A DNA stretch of 64,000 nucleotides, from positions 24,714 to 88,713 of the forward strand of contig DAIRVG010000008.1 of assembly GCA_036802945.1 (NCBI GenBank). Reading direction: 5' to 3'. The stretch is from Gp6-AA40 sp036802945. GTDB taxonomy: Bacteria > Acidobacteriota > Vicinamibacteria > Vicinamibacterales > UBA2999. Both the position numbers and the translations under genes were made by a program. Below the pieces are notes generated by a model. That model did no database searches. It worked only from the letters and a program-made list of their open reading frames with translations, and was not told the origin of the DNA. This document shows positions 7,919-16,304 of the stretch, in pieces (the first letter of the stretch is position 1; the number at the start of each line of letters is the position of its first letter).

Positions 7919-8914
7919 ATGCATATCTTCAACAACCCCAATTACAACTTCCTCCGCTGGCGGTGGCACGCAGTGGCACTGTCGTGGATCGTGATCCTCG
8001 CGGGCCTCGGCCTGATCTACACGCGAGGCCTGGCCAAGGGGGTCGAGTTCGCCGGCGGCACTTCGATGATCATGCAGTTCGATCAGACGCCGTCGGTTGA
8101 TGCGGTCCGCACCGCGCTGAACCAGAATTACGTCGGGGGCGGACAGGACGCGATCGTCCAGTCGTACGGCGATCCCTCGCTCCGGCAGGTCATGGTGCGC
8201 GTGCCGCAGGTGGGCGCCGAGCAGGGCGCCGCCCTCAGCTCGACGGCGCAGGCGGTCGAAGCAGCGCTGCGAAAAGGAAACCTCGGGAACTTCACGGTTG
8301 TCGGCACCGAGATCGTCGGTCCCGCGGTCGGCGAGGAACTGACGCAGAAGGGCATCTGGGCGTTCGTCCTCTCGCTCATCGGCATCCTGGCGTACATCGC
8401 GTTCCGGTTCGAGTTTGCCTTCGCGGTGGGCGCCGTCGTCGCCACGATCCACGACATCCTCGTCACGCTCGCGCTGCTGGCGTTCTTCCGCTACGACATC
8501 ACGCTGAACGTCATCGCCGCGATCCTGACGGTGACCGGTTATTCGACCAACGACACCATCGTCATCTTCGACCGTGTCCGGGAGAACATGCGGAAAATGC
8601 GCAAGGGGTCGTTGAGCGAAGTCATCAACGCGTCGATCAACCAGACGCTGGGCCGCACTATCATCACCGCCGGCACGGCGTTCCTGTCGGCTCTCGCCCT
8701 GTTCCTGTTCGGCGGCGAGGTGCTGAGGGGCTTCGCGTTCACGATGATCGTCGGGATCATCACGGGAACGTATTCGAGCGTGTTCATCGCGGCCGCGATC
8801 GTGACGTTCTGGCATCGGCAGTCGCCGTCGAAGCTGTCGTCGGCGGCACCGGCGGCGACCGCCACTCCGCCGGCGCGGCGATCGAAGTCGCAGCGCAAGG
8901 CGCGGGCGTCATAA
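7919..8914 (+). CDS. secF: Protein translocase subunit SecF
   Basis: 331 residues. SecF pairs with SecD. After a first helix it has the family motif 'GVEFAGGTSMIMQF', and in the membrane core 'VTGYSTNDTIVIFDRVREN' with the conserved Asp/Arg and 'GGEVLRGFAFTMIVGIITGTYSS'. The last 30 residues are Ala/Arg/Lys-rich and cytoplasmic. It is the last gene of the tgt-yajC-secDF operon; a GC hairpin lies just downstream. Confidence 0.95.
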   Translation: MHIFNNPNYNFLRWRWHAVALSWIVILAGLGLIYTRGLAKGVEFAGGTSMIMQFDQTPSVDAVRTALNQNYVGGGQDAIVQSYGDPSLRQVMVRVPQVGAEQGAALSSTAQAVEAALRKGNLGNFTVVGTEIVGPAVGEELTQKGIWAFVLSLIGILAYIAFRFEFAFAVGAVVATIHDILVTLALLAFFRYDITLNVIAAILTVTGYSTNDTIVIFDRVRENMRKMRKGSLSEVINASINQTLGRTIITAGTAFLSALALFLFGGEVLRGFAFTMIVGIITGTYSSVFIAAAIVTFWHRQSPSKLSSAAPAATATPPARRSKSQRKARAS

Positions 8915-8937
8915 CCCGTCATTCACAGAGTTGCAGG

Positions 8938-8962
8938 TGCGGGCCGGCGTAGCCGGCCCGTG
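8938..8962. repeat. Small GC palindrome (hairpin) after secF
   Basis: GGGCCGGC - GTA - GCCGGCCC forms an 8-bp perfect stem between secF and uppP, without a T-run. In style it matches the other short hairpins of this window (13064-13137, 15812-15837, 40829-40899, 53691-53756). Confidence 0.6.
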
Positions 8963-8988
8963 CCCGACACACCGCATTCACCTCCGCA

Positions 8989-9789
8989 TTGACGTACTTC
9001 CTCGCTGCGATTCTCGGCATCGTCCAGGGCCTCACGGAATTCCTTCCCGTGTCGTCGACCGCGCATCTGCTGCTGGGCGAGAAGCTGCTCGCCTTTGAGG
9101 ATCCCGATCACGTCTTCGCCGTGATGATTCAGCTCGGTTCGATCCTCGCGATCGTGTGGCTGTACCGCGTCAAGATCGTGAACGTGATCGCCGGGCTGCC
9201 ATCGGATCCCGACGCCAGGCGCTTTGCGGCGGCGGTCATCGTGGCGGTCGTTCCGGCGTTGGTCGTCGGTGGCTTGTTCTCGACGTTTGTGAAATCGGTG
9301 CTCTACGAGAGCCCTGCAGTGTTCGCGATATCGTTCATCGTCGGCGGCGTCGTGATGCTGGTCGTCGAGCGCGTCAGGCCGGTCCCGACGGTCCTCAATG
9401 CCGAGCACACGCCACTGGGCCGGGCATTCGGGGTGGGGCTGTGCCAGATGCTGGCCATCATTCCCGGCGTGTCGCGCAGCGGGGCGACGATTGTCGGTGG
9501 CATGTTGATGGGGCTGGATCGCCCCGCGGCCGCGGAGTTCTCGTTTTTCGTGGCGATCCCGACCATGATTGCCGCCTTCTCGCACGATCTGCTCGAGGTG
9601 CGAGGTTCGCTCGCTCCGGGTCTTGCAGCGGAGATCGCCATCGGGTTCGTGACGGCATTTGTCGCCTCACTGCTCGTCGTGCGGCCGTTCCTGGGATTCA
9701 TCAGGCGCGCGGGGTTCGCGCCGTTCGCGTGGTATCGGATCGCGCTCGGGCTCGTGATCTTTGCGGCGCTGGCGGCGGGGTGGAGATAG
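8989..9789 (+). CDS. uppP: Undecaprenyl-diphosphatase
   Basis: The 266-residue membrane enzyme dephosphorylates undecaprenyl diphosphate to recycle the cell-wall lipid carrier. It shows both signatures of the BacA/UppP family: 'GLTEFLPVSSTAHLLLG' (residues 14-30) and 'PGVSRSGATI' (about 158-167), with 7-8 hydrophobic helices. The start is TTG, placed where the family's 'AAILGIVQGLTEF' begins. The next gene starts 5 nt after its stop. Confidence 0.95.
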   Translation: MTYFLAAILGIVQGLTEFLPVSSTAHLLLGEKLLAFEDPDHVFAVMIQLGSILAIVWLYRVKIVNVIAGLPSDPDARRFAAAVIVAVVPALVVGGLFSTFVKSVLYESPAVFAISFIVGGVVMLVVERVRPVPTVLNAEHTPLGRAFGVGLCQMLAIIPGVSRSGATIVGGMLMGLDRPAAAEFSFFVAIPTMIAAFSHDLLEVRGSLAPGLAAEIAIGFVTAFVASLLVVRPFLGFIRRAGFAPFAWYRIALGLVIFAALAAGWR

Positions 9790-9793
9790 GGCC

Positions 9794-10414
9794 GTGGAGA
9801 ACAGTTCGCTCGGTCAGTGGCTCAGGCGCCGATTCATTGCCGGGTTCTTCCTCACGGTGCCGCTGGTCCTCAGTATTGCGGCGCTGGTGTGGATCTTCGG
9901 TATTATTGACGGCTTCACGGCCCCACTGGCGACGCGGCTGGTGGGGCGTGCCGCGCCCGGCGTCGGATTCCTGATCCTGCTGCTGTTCGTGCTGGCCGTC
10001 GGTGCCGTGGCGACGAACGTCATCGGACGCCGCGTGCTGGCGCGTGGAGAACGCTGGCTGGCGCGAGTGCCGGTGTTCAAGACGATTTACACGCCCGTCA
10101 AGCAACTGGTGGCGGCGTTTTCGCCGGACAACGAGTACGGATTCAAGCGCGTGGTCATGGTGGAGGATTCGCGGCGCGGCCTCGTGATGGGATTCCTCAC
10201 GAAGGAGTTCACCGTCGATCGCGGGCAGGGACCGGAAGCACTGATTGCCGTGTATGTGCCGACCAATCACCTGTATCTCGGCGACATCGTGTTGTTTCCA
10301 AGGGAGCGCGCCTTCTTTCCCGACGTGAGCGTCGAAGAGGGCATCCGCATTTTCCTGACCGGCGGGATGTCGCTGCCGGGCAGCGTTCATTCACTGCTGA
10401 GAGAGGACCAATGA
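9794..10414 (+). CDS. DUF502 family membrane protein
   Basis: About 206 residues from the GTG start chosen here; a longer reading frame begins inside uppP but is less likely. Two hydrophobic helices ('FIAGFFLTVPLVLSIAALVWIF' type, and one in the 'GFLILLLFVLAVGAVATN' region) are followed by a soluble domain with 'RVPVFKTIYTPVKQL' and 'PTNHLYLGDIVLFP', typical of DUF502. The family is widespread and its function is unsettled. It overlaps hppA by 4 nt, so the two are probably co-translated. Confidence 0.85.
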   Translation: MENSSLGQWLRRRFIAGFFLTVPLVLSIAALVWIFGIIDGFTAPLATRLVGRAAPGVGFLILLLFVLAVGAVATNVIGRRVLARGERWLARVPVFKTIYTPVKQLVAAFSPDNEYGFKRVVMVEDSRRGLVMGFLTKEFTVDRGQGPEALIAVYVPTNHLYLGDIVLFPRERAFFPDVSVEEGIRIFLTGGMSLPGSVHSLLREDQ

Positions 10415-12879
10415 AACTGATGACCCTGCTCGTATTCCTTGTTGCCGTTCTGGCGATTCCCACGCGCGCGCTGGCGCAGCAGCCGGAGCCGGCGGGACCA
10501 CCTGCGGCGCAGGTCGAGCGGCCCACCGGCGGCGAAGCGAGCCTCGTGCTGCCCGATCTCGAGCAGGTCGACGTGGGGGGATACAACGGGCGGGACCTGC
10601 TCCTCGGCGGCATGGTCGTGTCCGCGCTTGGCATCGTGTTCGGTCTCGTGAGCCTCAGGCAGGTGAGGAACCTTCCGGTGCATCGGTCGATGCGCGAAAT
10701 CTCGGATCTGATCTACGAGACGTGCAAGACCTATCTCATCACGCAGGGCAAGTTCATCCTGATCCTGTGGACCTTCATCGCCGTGATCATCGCCGGCTAC
10801 TACGGGTGGCTCAATCCCATCCCCGGCAAGTCGGTTGCGGGGACGCTGTCGATCATCCTGCTCTTCAGCGTGGTCGGCATCCTCGGCAGCTACAGCGTGG
10901 CGTGGTTCGGCATCCGTGTGAACACCTACGCCAACTCGCGCACCGCGTTCGCGAGCCTCGAGGGGAAGCCGTTCGGGGTCTACGCCATTCCACTCCGCGC
11001 CGGGATGAGCATCGGGATGCTGCTGATCAGCGTGGAGCTGCTGATCATGCTGTTCATCCTGCTCTTCATCCCGCGTGACTATGCGGGCGCGTGCTTCATC
11101 GGGTTTGCCATCGGCGAGTCGCTTGGCGCGGCCGCACTGCGCATTGCCGGCGGCATCTTCACCAAGATCGCGGACATCGGGGCCGATCTGATGAAGATCG
11201 TCTTCAACATCAAAGAAGATGATGCGCGCAACCCTGGCGTGATCGCGGACTGCACGGGCGACAACGCCGGCGATTCGGTCGGTCCGAGCGCGGACGGCTT
11301 CGAGACCTACGGCGTTACAGGGGTGGCGCTGATTACGTTCATCCTGCTGGCGGTGCCGGCGGCGGCCAGCCAGGTGAAGCTGCTGGTCTGGATCTTCGTG
11401 ATGCGCGTGATGATGATCATCGCAAGCGGCGGCTCGTACGTCCTCAACGAGGCGATCGCAAAGGCACGCTACGGCTCGGCGACGAAGATGAATTTCGAGG
11501 CACCGCTGACGTCGCTCGTGTGGCTCACGTCGGTCGTGTCGGTCGTCCTCACCTACATCGTGTCGTACCTGCTGATTCCCGACCTCGGCGACGGCACGCT
11601 CTGGTGGAAGCTGGCGACCATCATCACCTGTGGCACACTGGCCGGCGCGATTATTCCGGAGCTGGTCAAGGTCTTCACCTCAACCGAGTCGAGCCACGTC
11701 CGGGAAGTCGTGACCGCGTCGAGAGAAGGCGGCGCGTCGCTGAACATCCTTGCGGGCTTCGTCGCGGGGAACTTCAGCGCGTACTGGCTCGGCCTGAGCA
11801 TCGTCTCGCTGATGTCGATCGCGTACCTCGTGAGCGCGTCCAGTCCGTCCATGGCGAGTCTGATGCTCGCGCCGGCGGTTTTCGCGTTCGGGCTGGTCGC
11901 ATTCGGCTTCCTGGGCATGGGCCCGGTGACGATCGCCGTCGACTCGTACGGCCCCGTCACCGACAACGCGCAGTCGGTGTTCGAGCTGTCGGTCATCGAG
12001 ACGCTTCCCGGCATCAAGGAAGAGCTGCGGCGCGACTTCGGCCTCAACGTCCAGTTCGACAAGGCGAAGGACCTGCTGGAAGAAAACGACGGCGCCGGAA
12101 ACACGTTCAAGGCGACGGCAAAGCCGGTGCTGATCGGCACCGCGGTCGTCGGGTCAACGACGATGATCTTCTCGATCATCATGGAACTCACCCTGGGCCT
12201 GACGCAGAACATCGATAAGCTCTCGCTGCTGCACGCCCCGTTTCTGCTGGGCCTGAGCACCGGGGGCGCCGTCATCTACTGGTTCACCGGCGCATCCACC
12301 CAGGCGGTTACGACGGGAGCCTACCGGGCCGTGGAGTTCATCAAGGCGAACATCAGGCTCGACCGCGCGGACAAGGCATCGGTCGAGGACAGCAAGAAGG
12401 TCGTCGAGATCTGTACGCAATACGCGCAGAAGGGAATGTTCAACATTTTCCTCACGGTCTTTTTCTCGACGCTGGCATTTGCCTTCCTCGAGCCGTTCTT
12501 CTTCATCGGCTACCTGATCTCCATCGCACTCTTCGGCCTCTACCAGGCCGTGTTCATGGCGAATGCCGGCGGCGCGTGGGACAACGCGAAGAAGATCGTC
12601 GAGACCGAGCTCAAGATGAAGAACACGCCGCTGCACGCGGCGACGGTGGTTGGTGATACGGTCGGGGATCCGTTCAAGGACACGTCCTCGGTGGCGCTCA
12701 ATCCCATCATCAAGTTCACGACGCTGTTCGGACTGCTCGCGGTCTCGCTCGCGGTTCGGTTGAGCAGCGAAGCGGGCACGGCGGTAACCCACGGGCTGGC
12801 CGCCGCCTTTTTTATCGTCTCCGTCTTCTTTGTGTATCGCTCGTTTTACGGGATGCGTATTGGTTCCGGGTCGCATTGA
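10411..12879 (+). CDS. hppA: Membrane proton-translocating pyrophosphatase (K+-independent type)
   Basis: An 822-residue integral membrane pump that hydrolyses pyrophosphate and moves protons across the inner membrane. It has about 16 hydrophobic helices and the substrate-site segments 'DDARNPGVIADCTGDNAGDS' near residue 270 and 'GDTVGDPFKDTSS' near the C-terminus. In the segment 'GNTFKATAK' (about 563-571) the diagnostic position is Lys; in this family Lys marks the K+-independent H+ pumps and Ala the K+-dependent ones. An N-terminal signal-like segment ('FLVAVLAIPTRALAQ') precedes the first helix. It would recover energy from biosynthetic PPi. Confidence 0.95.
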   Translation: MKLMTLLVFLVAVLAIPTRALAQQPEPAGPPAAQVERPTGGEASLVLPDLEQVDVGGYNGRDLLLGGMVVSALGIVFGLVSLRQVRNLPVHRSMREISDLIYETCKTYLITQGKFILILWTFIAVIIAGYYGWLNPIPGKSVAGTLSIILLFSVVGILGSYSVAWFGIRVNTYANSRTAFASLEGKPFGVYAIPLRAGMSIGMLLISVELLIMLFILLFIPRDYAGACFIGFAIGESLGAAALRIAGGIFTKIADIGADLMKIVFNIKEDDARNPGVIADCTGDNAGDSVGPSADGFETYGVTGVALITFILLAVPAAASQVKLLVWIFVMRVMMIIASGGSYVLNEAIAKARYGSATKMNFEAPLTSLVWLTSVVSVVLTYIVSYLLIPDLGDGTLWWKLATIITCGTLAGAIIPELVKVFTSTESSHVREVVTASREGGASLNILAGFVAGNFSAYWLGLSIVSLMSIAYLVSASSPSMASLMLAPAVFAFGLVAFGFLGMGPVTIAVDSYGPVTDNAQSVFELSVIETLPGIKEELRRDFGLNVQFDKAKDLLEENDGAGNTFKATAKPVLIGTAVVGSTTMIFSIIMELTLGLTQNIDKLSLLHAPFLLGLSTGGAVIYWFTGASTQAVTTGAYRAVEFIKANIRLDRADKASVEDSKKVVEICTQYAQKGMFNIFLTVFFSTLAFAFLEPFFFIGYLISIALFGLYQAVFMANAGGAWDNAKKIVETELKMKNTPLHAATVVGDTVGDPFKDTSSVALNPIIKFTTLFGLLAVSLAVRLSSEAGTAVTHGLAAAFFIVSVFFVYRSFYGMRIGSGSH

Positions 12880-13175
12880 CATTTGCTATTGCGCTTGTCT
12901 GGAACCGGTATAAAATGCCCGGTCTTTGCCCCTTACAACCGGGGAGCACTTTGAGAGAACCGGTGTCTAACTTGACTGTTGGCCTTCTTCGGGTTCAGGG
13001 CCGTACGTTCGTTGACACCAATTTTTTGCGGTATCTGTAATCGGTCGCCTGTGCCGGCCGTCGACTCGGGTCCGAAGCGACCCGAGTAGGATTCTGGTCC
13101 GAAAGGACCCGACTCAAGACGGGGGTCCGAAGGACCCGGCTAAGGATCAGGGGACGTCTACAGGAGGTTAATCCG
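12880..13175 (+). promoter_or_regulatory. hppA-tonB intergenic leader region
   Basis: About 300 bp without a gene. It contains a TATAAA -10-like box near 12910 with only weak -35 candidates, an A/T-rich 'caattttttgcgg' segment near 13020, and then three consecutive hairpins (13064-13137) ending about 25 bp before the tonB ribosome binding site (caggaggtta). It probably carries the tonB-exbBD promoter and an RNA leader. Confidence 0.4.
13064..13137 (+). repeat. Three tandem GGGTCC-type stem-loops in the tonB leader
   Basis: Hairpin 1: ACTCGGGTC...GACCCGAGT (13064-13087). Hairpin 2: GGTCC-GAAA-GGACC with a GNRA tetraloop (13096-13109). Hairpin 3: GGGTCC-GAA-GGACCC (13123-13137). All three share the GGTCC/GGACC core and lie between promoter and start codon. 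Confidence 0.7.
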
Positions 13176-13880
13176 GTGCCACGTGAAATGTTCCGCGATA
13201 TCGTCGAGCCGACCGTCAAAGTCGGAACCCAGCAGTGGTATACGGTTCCAGTTTCGATTCTGGTGCATACCGTGGCGGTACTTGCACTGATTATTGTTCC
13301 GTTGATGGCGGCCGATGTGCTGCCGACCCCGCCATCGATGATGGCATTCGCCGCCGCGCCGCCGCCCCCGCCGCCGCCGCCCCCGCCTCCGCCGCCGCCC
13401 CAGGCTGCGGCGCCGAAGCCGGTGGTTGAAGTCAACCCGGCTGCGGCCCCGACGGAGGCACCACGGGAAATCGCCCCTGAACCGCCGGACACCAGTTTCG
13501 AGCGCGCGGAGCCCGCCGGGGTTCCCGGCGGCGTCATCGGTGGCGTCGTTGGCGGTATTCCGGAGGCGCCGCCTCCGCCGCCGCCGCCGGCGGCGCCGGT
13601 CCGCGTCGGCGGCAACATCAAGCCGCCGATGAAGACCAAGGACCAGCGGCCCGTCTATCCTCCGATTGCGCAGTCAGCCCGCGTGCAGGGGGTGGTCATT
13701 ATCGAAGCGACGATTGGACCCAACGGCAAGGTGCAGGACGCCCGCGTGCTGCGCTCGATTCCGTTGCTGGACTCGTCGGCGCTCGACGCGGTGAAGCAGT
13801 GGGAGTTCACGCCGACGCTGCTCAACGGCGTGCCGGTGCCGGTCATCATGACAGTGACCGTCCAGTTCACACTCAGTTAA
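13176..13880 (+). CDS. tonB: TonB family energy transducer
   Basis: 234 residues. A single N-terminal membrane helix ('VPVSILVHTVAVLALIIVPL', about 22-41) is followed by a Pro-rich periplasm-spanning region with a run of about a dozen Pro near residues 62-75 and a second Pro cluster near 130, then the C-terminal TonB domain ('YPPIAQSARVQGVVIIEATIGPNGKV...VLRSIPLLDSSALDAVKQWEFTPTLLNG' pattern, given here as landmarks). TonB transmits the proton gradient from ExbBD to outer-membrane receptors. GTG start with a strong AGGAGG site. First gene of tonB-exbB-exbD-exbD. Confidence 0.93.
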   Translation: MPREMFRDIVEPTVKVGTQQWYTVPVSILVHTVAVLALIIVPLMAADVLPTPPSMMAFAAAPPPPPPPPPPPPPPQAAAPKPVVEVNPAAAPTEAPREIAPEPPDTSFERAEPAGVPGGVIGGVVGGIPEAPPPPPPPAAPVRVGGNIKPPMKTKDQRPVYPPIAQSARVQGVVIIEATIGPNGKVQDARVLRSIPLLDSSALDAVKQWEFTPTLLNGVPVPVIMTVTVQFTLS

Positions 13881-13934
13881 CAGCAACCACGAGCAACAAC
13901 TACTCGCAGTTTCTTTCCAGCGGAGGATGCAGTA

Positions 13935-14708
13935 ATGGAAGTCAGGAAGATGCGTCAAATTGCACGAATCGCGTGCGCCGGGCTCGGAATGGTTGCTCTT
14001 AGCACTCCCGCGTTCGCGCAGGAAGCAGCTGGGCTGAACTTCATCGACATGGCCGCCAACATGGGGCCGGTCGCGATGGGGGTCGCCGTCGTCCTGTTCG
14101 TAATGTCGTTCTGGTCGGTTGGTGTCGCGATCGAGCGCGTCTATACCTACAATCAGGCGCGCAAGCAGTCCAAGCTGTATGCGCCGCAGGTGGCCAAGCA
14201 CCTCAAGGACGGCCGCCTCAAGGAAGCGATCGCGCTCTCGGCGTCGAAGGAATACCGCTACAGTCACCTGGCGAAAGTCGTGCTGGCCGGCCTGCAGGAG
14301 TATCAGTTCCAGCAGGAGACAGGCGGCGCGAATCTCAACCGTGAAGACGTGTTAGACACGGTCCGCCGTTCGATTCAGCGCGCGACGGCGCTTACCGCCT
14401 CGGACCTGAAGAAGGGCGTCAACACGCTGGCTACGATCGGTTCGACGGCGCCGTTCGTCGGACTGCTCGGCACGGTCGTCGGCGTCATCAACGCGTTCGT
14501 TGGCATCGCGTCGACCGGCTCGGGTGGTATCGGCGCGGTATCAGCTGGTATCGCCGAGGCGCTCATCGAGACCGCCCTCGGACTGTTTGTGGCGATTCCC
14601 GCGGTCTGGTTCTACAACTTCCTGACCAGTCGTATCGAGTACTTCAACGTCGAAATGGACAATTCGTCGTCAGAGCTCGTCGATTACTTCATCAAGAAGA
14701 CGGCATAA
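13935..14708 (+). CDS. exbB: MotA/TolQ/ExbB proton channel protein
   Basis: 257 residues with a signal-like N-terminus ending 'TPAFAQEA', then three membrane helices: about residues 38-60 ('MGPVAMGVAVVLFVMSFWSV'), 'LATIGSTAPFVGLLGTVVGVINAF' and 'AGIAEALIETALGLFVAIPAVWFYN', the last two being the conserved TolQ/ExbB core with its Thr/Glu residues. It forms the stator pentamer that with ExbD uses the proton gradient to energise TonB. A GGAGG site precedes the ATG. The extra N-terminal signal region is common in the ExbB subgroup of this phylum (inference). Confidence 0.92.
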   Translation: MEVRKMRQIARIACAGLGMVALSTPAFAQEAAGLNFIDMAANMGPVAMGVAVVLFVMSFWSVGVAIERVYTYNQARKQSKLYAPQVAKHLKDGRLKEAIALSASKEYRYSHLAKVVLAGLQEYQFQQETGGANLNREDVLDTVRRSIQRATALTASDLKKGVNTLATIGSTAPFVGLLGTVVGVINAFVGIASTGSGGIGAVSAGIAEALIETALGLFVAIPAVWFYNFLTSRIEYFNVEMDNSSSELVDYFIKKTA

Positions 14709-14720
14709 GCGCTGGACTAT

Positions 14721-14787
14721 GATTAGTGGTTAGCGAATTGTGATTGGCCCCGTCAATCGCAACTCGCTAATCGCGGATCGCCAATCG
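14721..14787. repeat. Imperfect inverted repeat between exbB and exbD
   Basis: The left arm GGTTAGCGAATTGTGATTG (14728-14746) pairs with CAATCGCAACTCGCTAATC (14754-14772), 16 of 19 positions complementary, and a related 'GATCGCCAATC' follows. The low-complexity 'gatta/gcgaat' wording resembles two other long inverted repeats in this window (38416-38503 and 41664-41764). A T-run (CGTTTTT) follows, so partial transcription termination inside the operon is possible. Confidence 0.6.
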
Positions 14788-14804
14788 TTTTTGGAGTCGT
14801 AACT

Positions 14805-15248
14805 ATGTCAATGCAACTCGGTGGCAGCACTGGTGTCAAGTCCGACATCAACGTCACACCGCTCGTCGACGTGATGCTGGTGCTGCTCATCATCATGATG
14901 ATCATCGCGCCGCTGCTCCAGAAGGGCGTGGACGTCAGGCTGCCAATCGCCATCAACAGCGCCTCGAAGCCCGAGACCCAGGACCAGACGGTCCTCGGCA
15001 TCAAGGCCGACAAGACGGTGTGGATCAACGGCATCGAGGTGCGCAGGGAAGAGCTGCGCTCCCGCCTCGACTCCATCCTTGAGACGAAGAAAGAGAAGCT
15101 GATCCTCATCAAGGCCGATGAAGACGCGCCCTACAGCGCCGTCATGGACGCTATGGACACGCTCCGCGGCGCCGGGATCGAGGATGTCGGTCTGATTACC
15201 GACAGCAAGTCTACGAATGCGCTGTCCGGTGGCGCGGGAGGCAAATAA
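14805..15248 (+). CDS. exbD: Biopolymer transport protein ExbD/TolR (first copy)
   Basis: 147 residues. The N-terminal segment 'SDINVTPLVDVMLVLLIIMMI' holds the single membrane helix with the conserved Asp that carries protons; the remainder is a periplasmic domain of ExbD/TolR type. The stop overlaps the start of a second exbD by one base. Two different ExbD subunits in tandem suggest a hetero-oligomeric stator, as seen in some bacteria with duplicated exbD. Confidence 0.92.
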   Translation: MSMQLGGSTGVKSDINVTPLVDVMLVLLIIMMIIAPLLQKGVDVRLPIAINSASKPETQDQTVLGIKADKTVWINGIEVRREELRSRLDSILETKKEKLILIKADEDAPYSAVMDAMDTLRGAGIEDVGLITDSKSTNALSGGAGGK

Positions 15249-15718
15249 TGGCTCACGGGCATCACGAGCATTACGGCGCTGACGCCGTCTTCAAGGGCAG
15301 CGTGCCGCAGCCGAATGCGGACATGAACATCACGCCGATGATCGACGTGCTGCTCGTGCTCCTCGTCATCTTCATGGCCGCGTTGCCGCTCTCGCAGAAG
15401 GGGCTCGACATCAACCTTCCACCCGAGACGAACACGCCGCAGCAGAATCAGCCGATCAGCCAGATCGTGCTCGAGTACACCGCGGACAAGAAGATCTCGA
15501 TCAACCACCAGGACGTCACCCTGCAGGATCTCGAAGAAAAGCTGCGTGTCATCTTCGAGGAGCGCAAGGACAAGACGATGTTCATCAGCGGCGACGGGAC
15601 GCTTCGCTACGGCGACATCGTCAACGTCATCGACGCCGCGAAGGGCGCTGGTGTCGAAAAGGTCGGCATCGTCACCGAAGGTATGAGGAAGGGCGCCACG
15701 GGGACGCCAGGCGCTTAG
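15248..15718 (+). CDS. exbD: Biopolymer transport protein ExbD/TolR (second copy)
   Basis: 156 residues. After a His-rich, charged N-terminus ('MAHGHHEHYG') comes 'ADMNITPMIDVLLVLLVIFMA', the proton-carrying Asp helix, and the periplasmic domain. It is clearly paralogous to the preceding gene but diverged. The TAATG junction implies coupled translation. A bidirectional terminator follows. Confidence 0.92.
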   Translation: MAHGHHEHYGADAVFKGSVPQPNADMNITPMIDVLLVLLVIFMAALPLSQKGLDINLPPETNTPQQNQPISQIVLEYTADKKISINHQDVTLQDLEEKLRVIFEERKDKTMFISGDGTLRYGDIVNVIDAAKGAGVEKVGIVTEGMRKGATGTPGA

Positions 15719-15754
15719 AATCGCGGACCTGGACGGAATCCGCGCCGGCCGTGC

Positions 15755-15794
15755 AAGAAAGAAGGGCCGTCTCGCTGACGGCCCCTTTCTTTGT
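15755..15794. terminator. Bidirectional intrinsic terminator
   Basis: AAAGAAGGGCCGT - CTCGCTG - ACGGCCCCTTTCTTT: a long GC stem flanked by A- and T-rich arms, between the convergent exbD and receiver genes. Confidence 0.85.
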
Positions 15795-15811
15795 ACCTTG
15801 CCGCACTTGCG

Positions 15812-15837
15812 GCTCGGACCCTTCAGGTCCGCGGAGC
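15812..15837. repeat. CGGACC/GGTCCG hairpin
   Basis: CGGACC - CTTCA - GGTCCG (15815-15831), with outer GCTC/GAGC pairing, lies just before the 3' end of the receiver gene. It has the same core as the hairpins at 13064-13137, 40829-40848 and 53691-53756. Confidence 0.6.
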
Positions 15838-15839
15838 GA

Positions 15840-16304
15840 TTAATCGCGAGACAGGATAATGCCGTCGAGCATGCCCGCCGTGAGAAGGCGCGGCCCCGAT
15901 GCCTGCTCCGCCTGCAGGCGCGAGCGTTCCGCCATTCCACGCTCGACGACCTGGTCGAGATCCTCGCGGTTGAACGGTTTCACGATGTAGCCGACCACGC
16001 CTGGCCGAAGGGTGACCATCGGGTCCATTTCCAGCACTCCCGTGGCGAGCACGACCGCGACGCTCGGATGGTGGTGGCGCATCTGGTCGACCAGCCAGAT
16101 TCCGTCATGGCCCGGCATCCGGATATCGCACAACGCCACGTCGATCTGAAAGCTGCGCATGACGTTCAGCGCCGACTCGGCATCGGGCGCCACTTTGACG
16201 GTGTACCCCAGGGCCGAGACCCAGCGTGTCAGCAGCTTGCGGACGCCCTCGTCGTCGTCGACGACCAGAATCGTCCCCGTCACGCTCTCCGATTCAACAT
16301 CCAT
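15840..16304 (-). CDS. Single-domain response regulator receiver protein
   Basis: From the ATG chosen at 16304 the product has 154 residues and consists of one CheY-like domain: acidic pocket 'VVDDDEG' (14-20), phospho-acceptor Asp60 in 'ALCDIRMPGHDG', Thr in 'VVLATGV', and Lys in 'YIVKPF'. After the domain come only about 30 residues with no DNA-binding motif. A longer frame upstream lacks family similarity and is rejected. No histidine kinase is nearby, so the partner is unknown. Confidence 0.88.
   Translation of the reverse strand: MDVESESVTGTILVVDDDEGVRKLLTRWVSALGYTVKVAPDAESALNVMRSFQIDVALCDIRMPGHDGIWLVDQMRHHHPSVAVVLATGVLEMDPMVTLRPGVVGYIVKPFNREDLDQVVERGMAERSRLQAEQASGPRLLTAGMLDGIILSRD

Noticed and set aside
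6263..8815. 850-residue open frame on the minus strand
   Set aside because: It lies exactly antisense to secD and secF, is extremely rich in Arg/Asp/His/Glu and has no recognisable domain; it results from G+C-rich codon use on the other strand.
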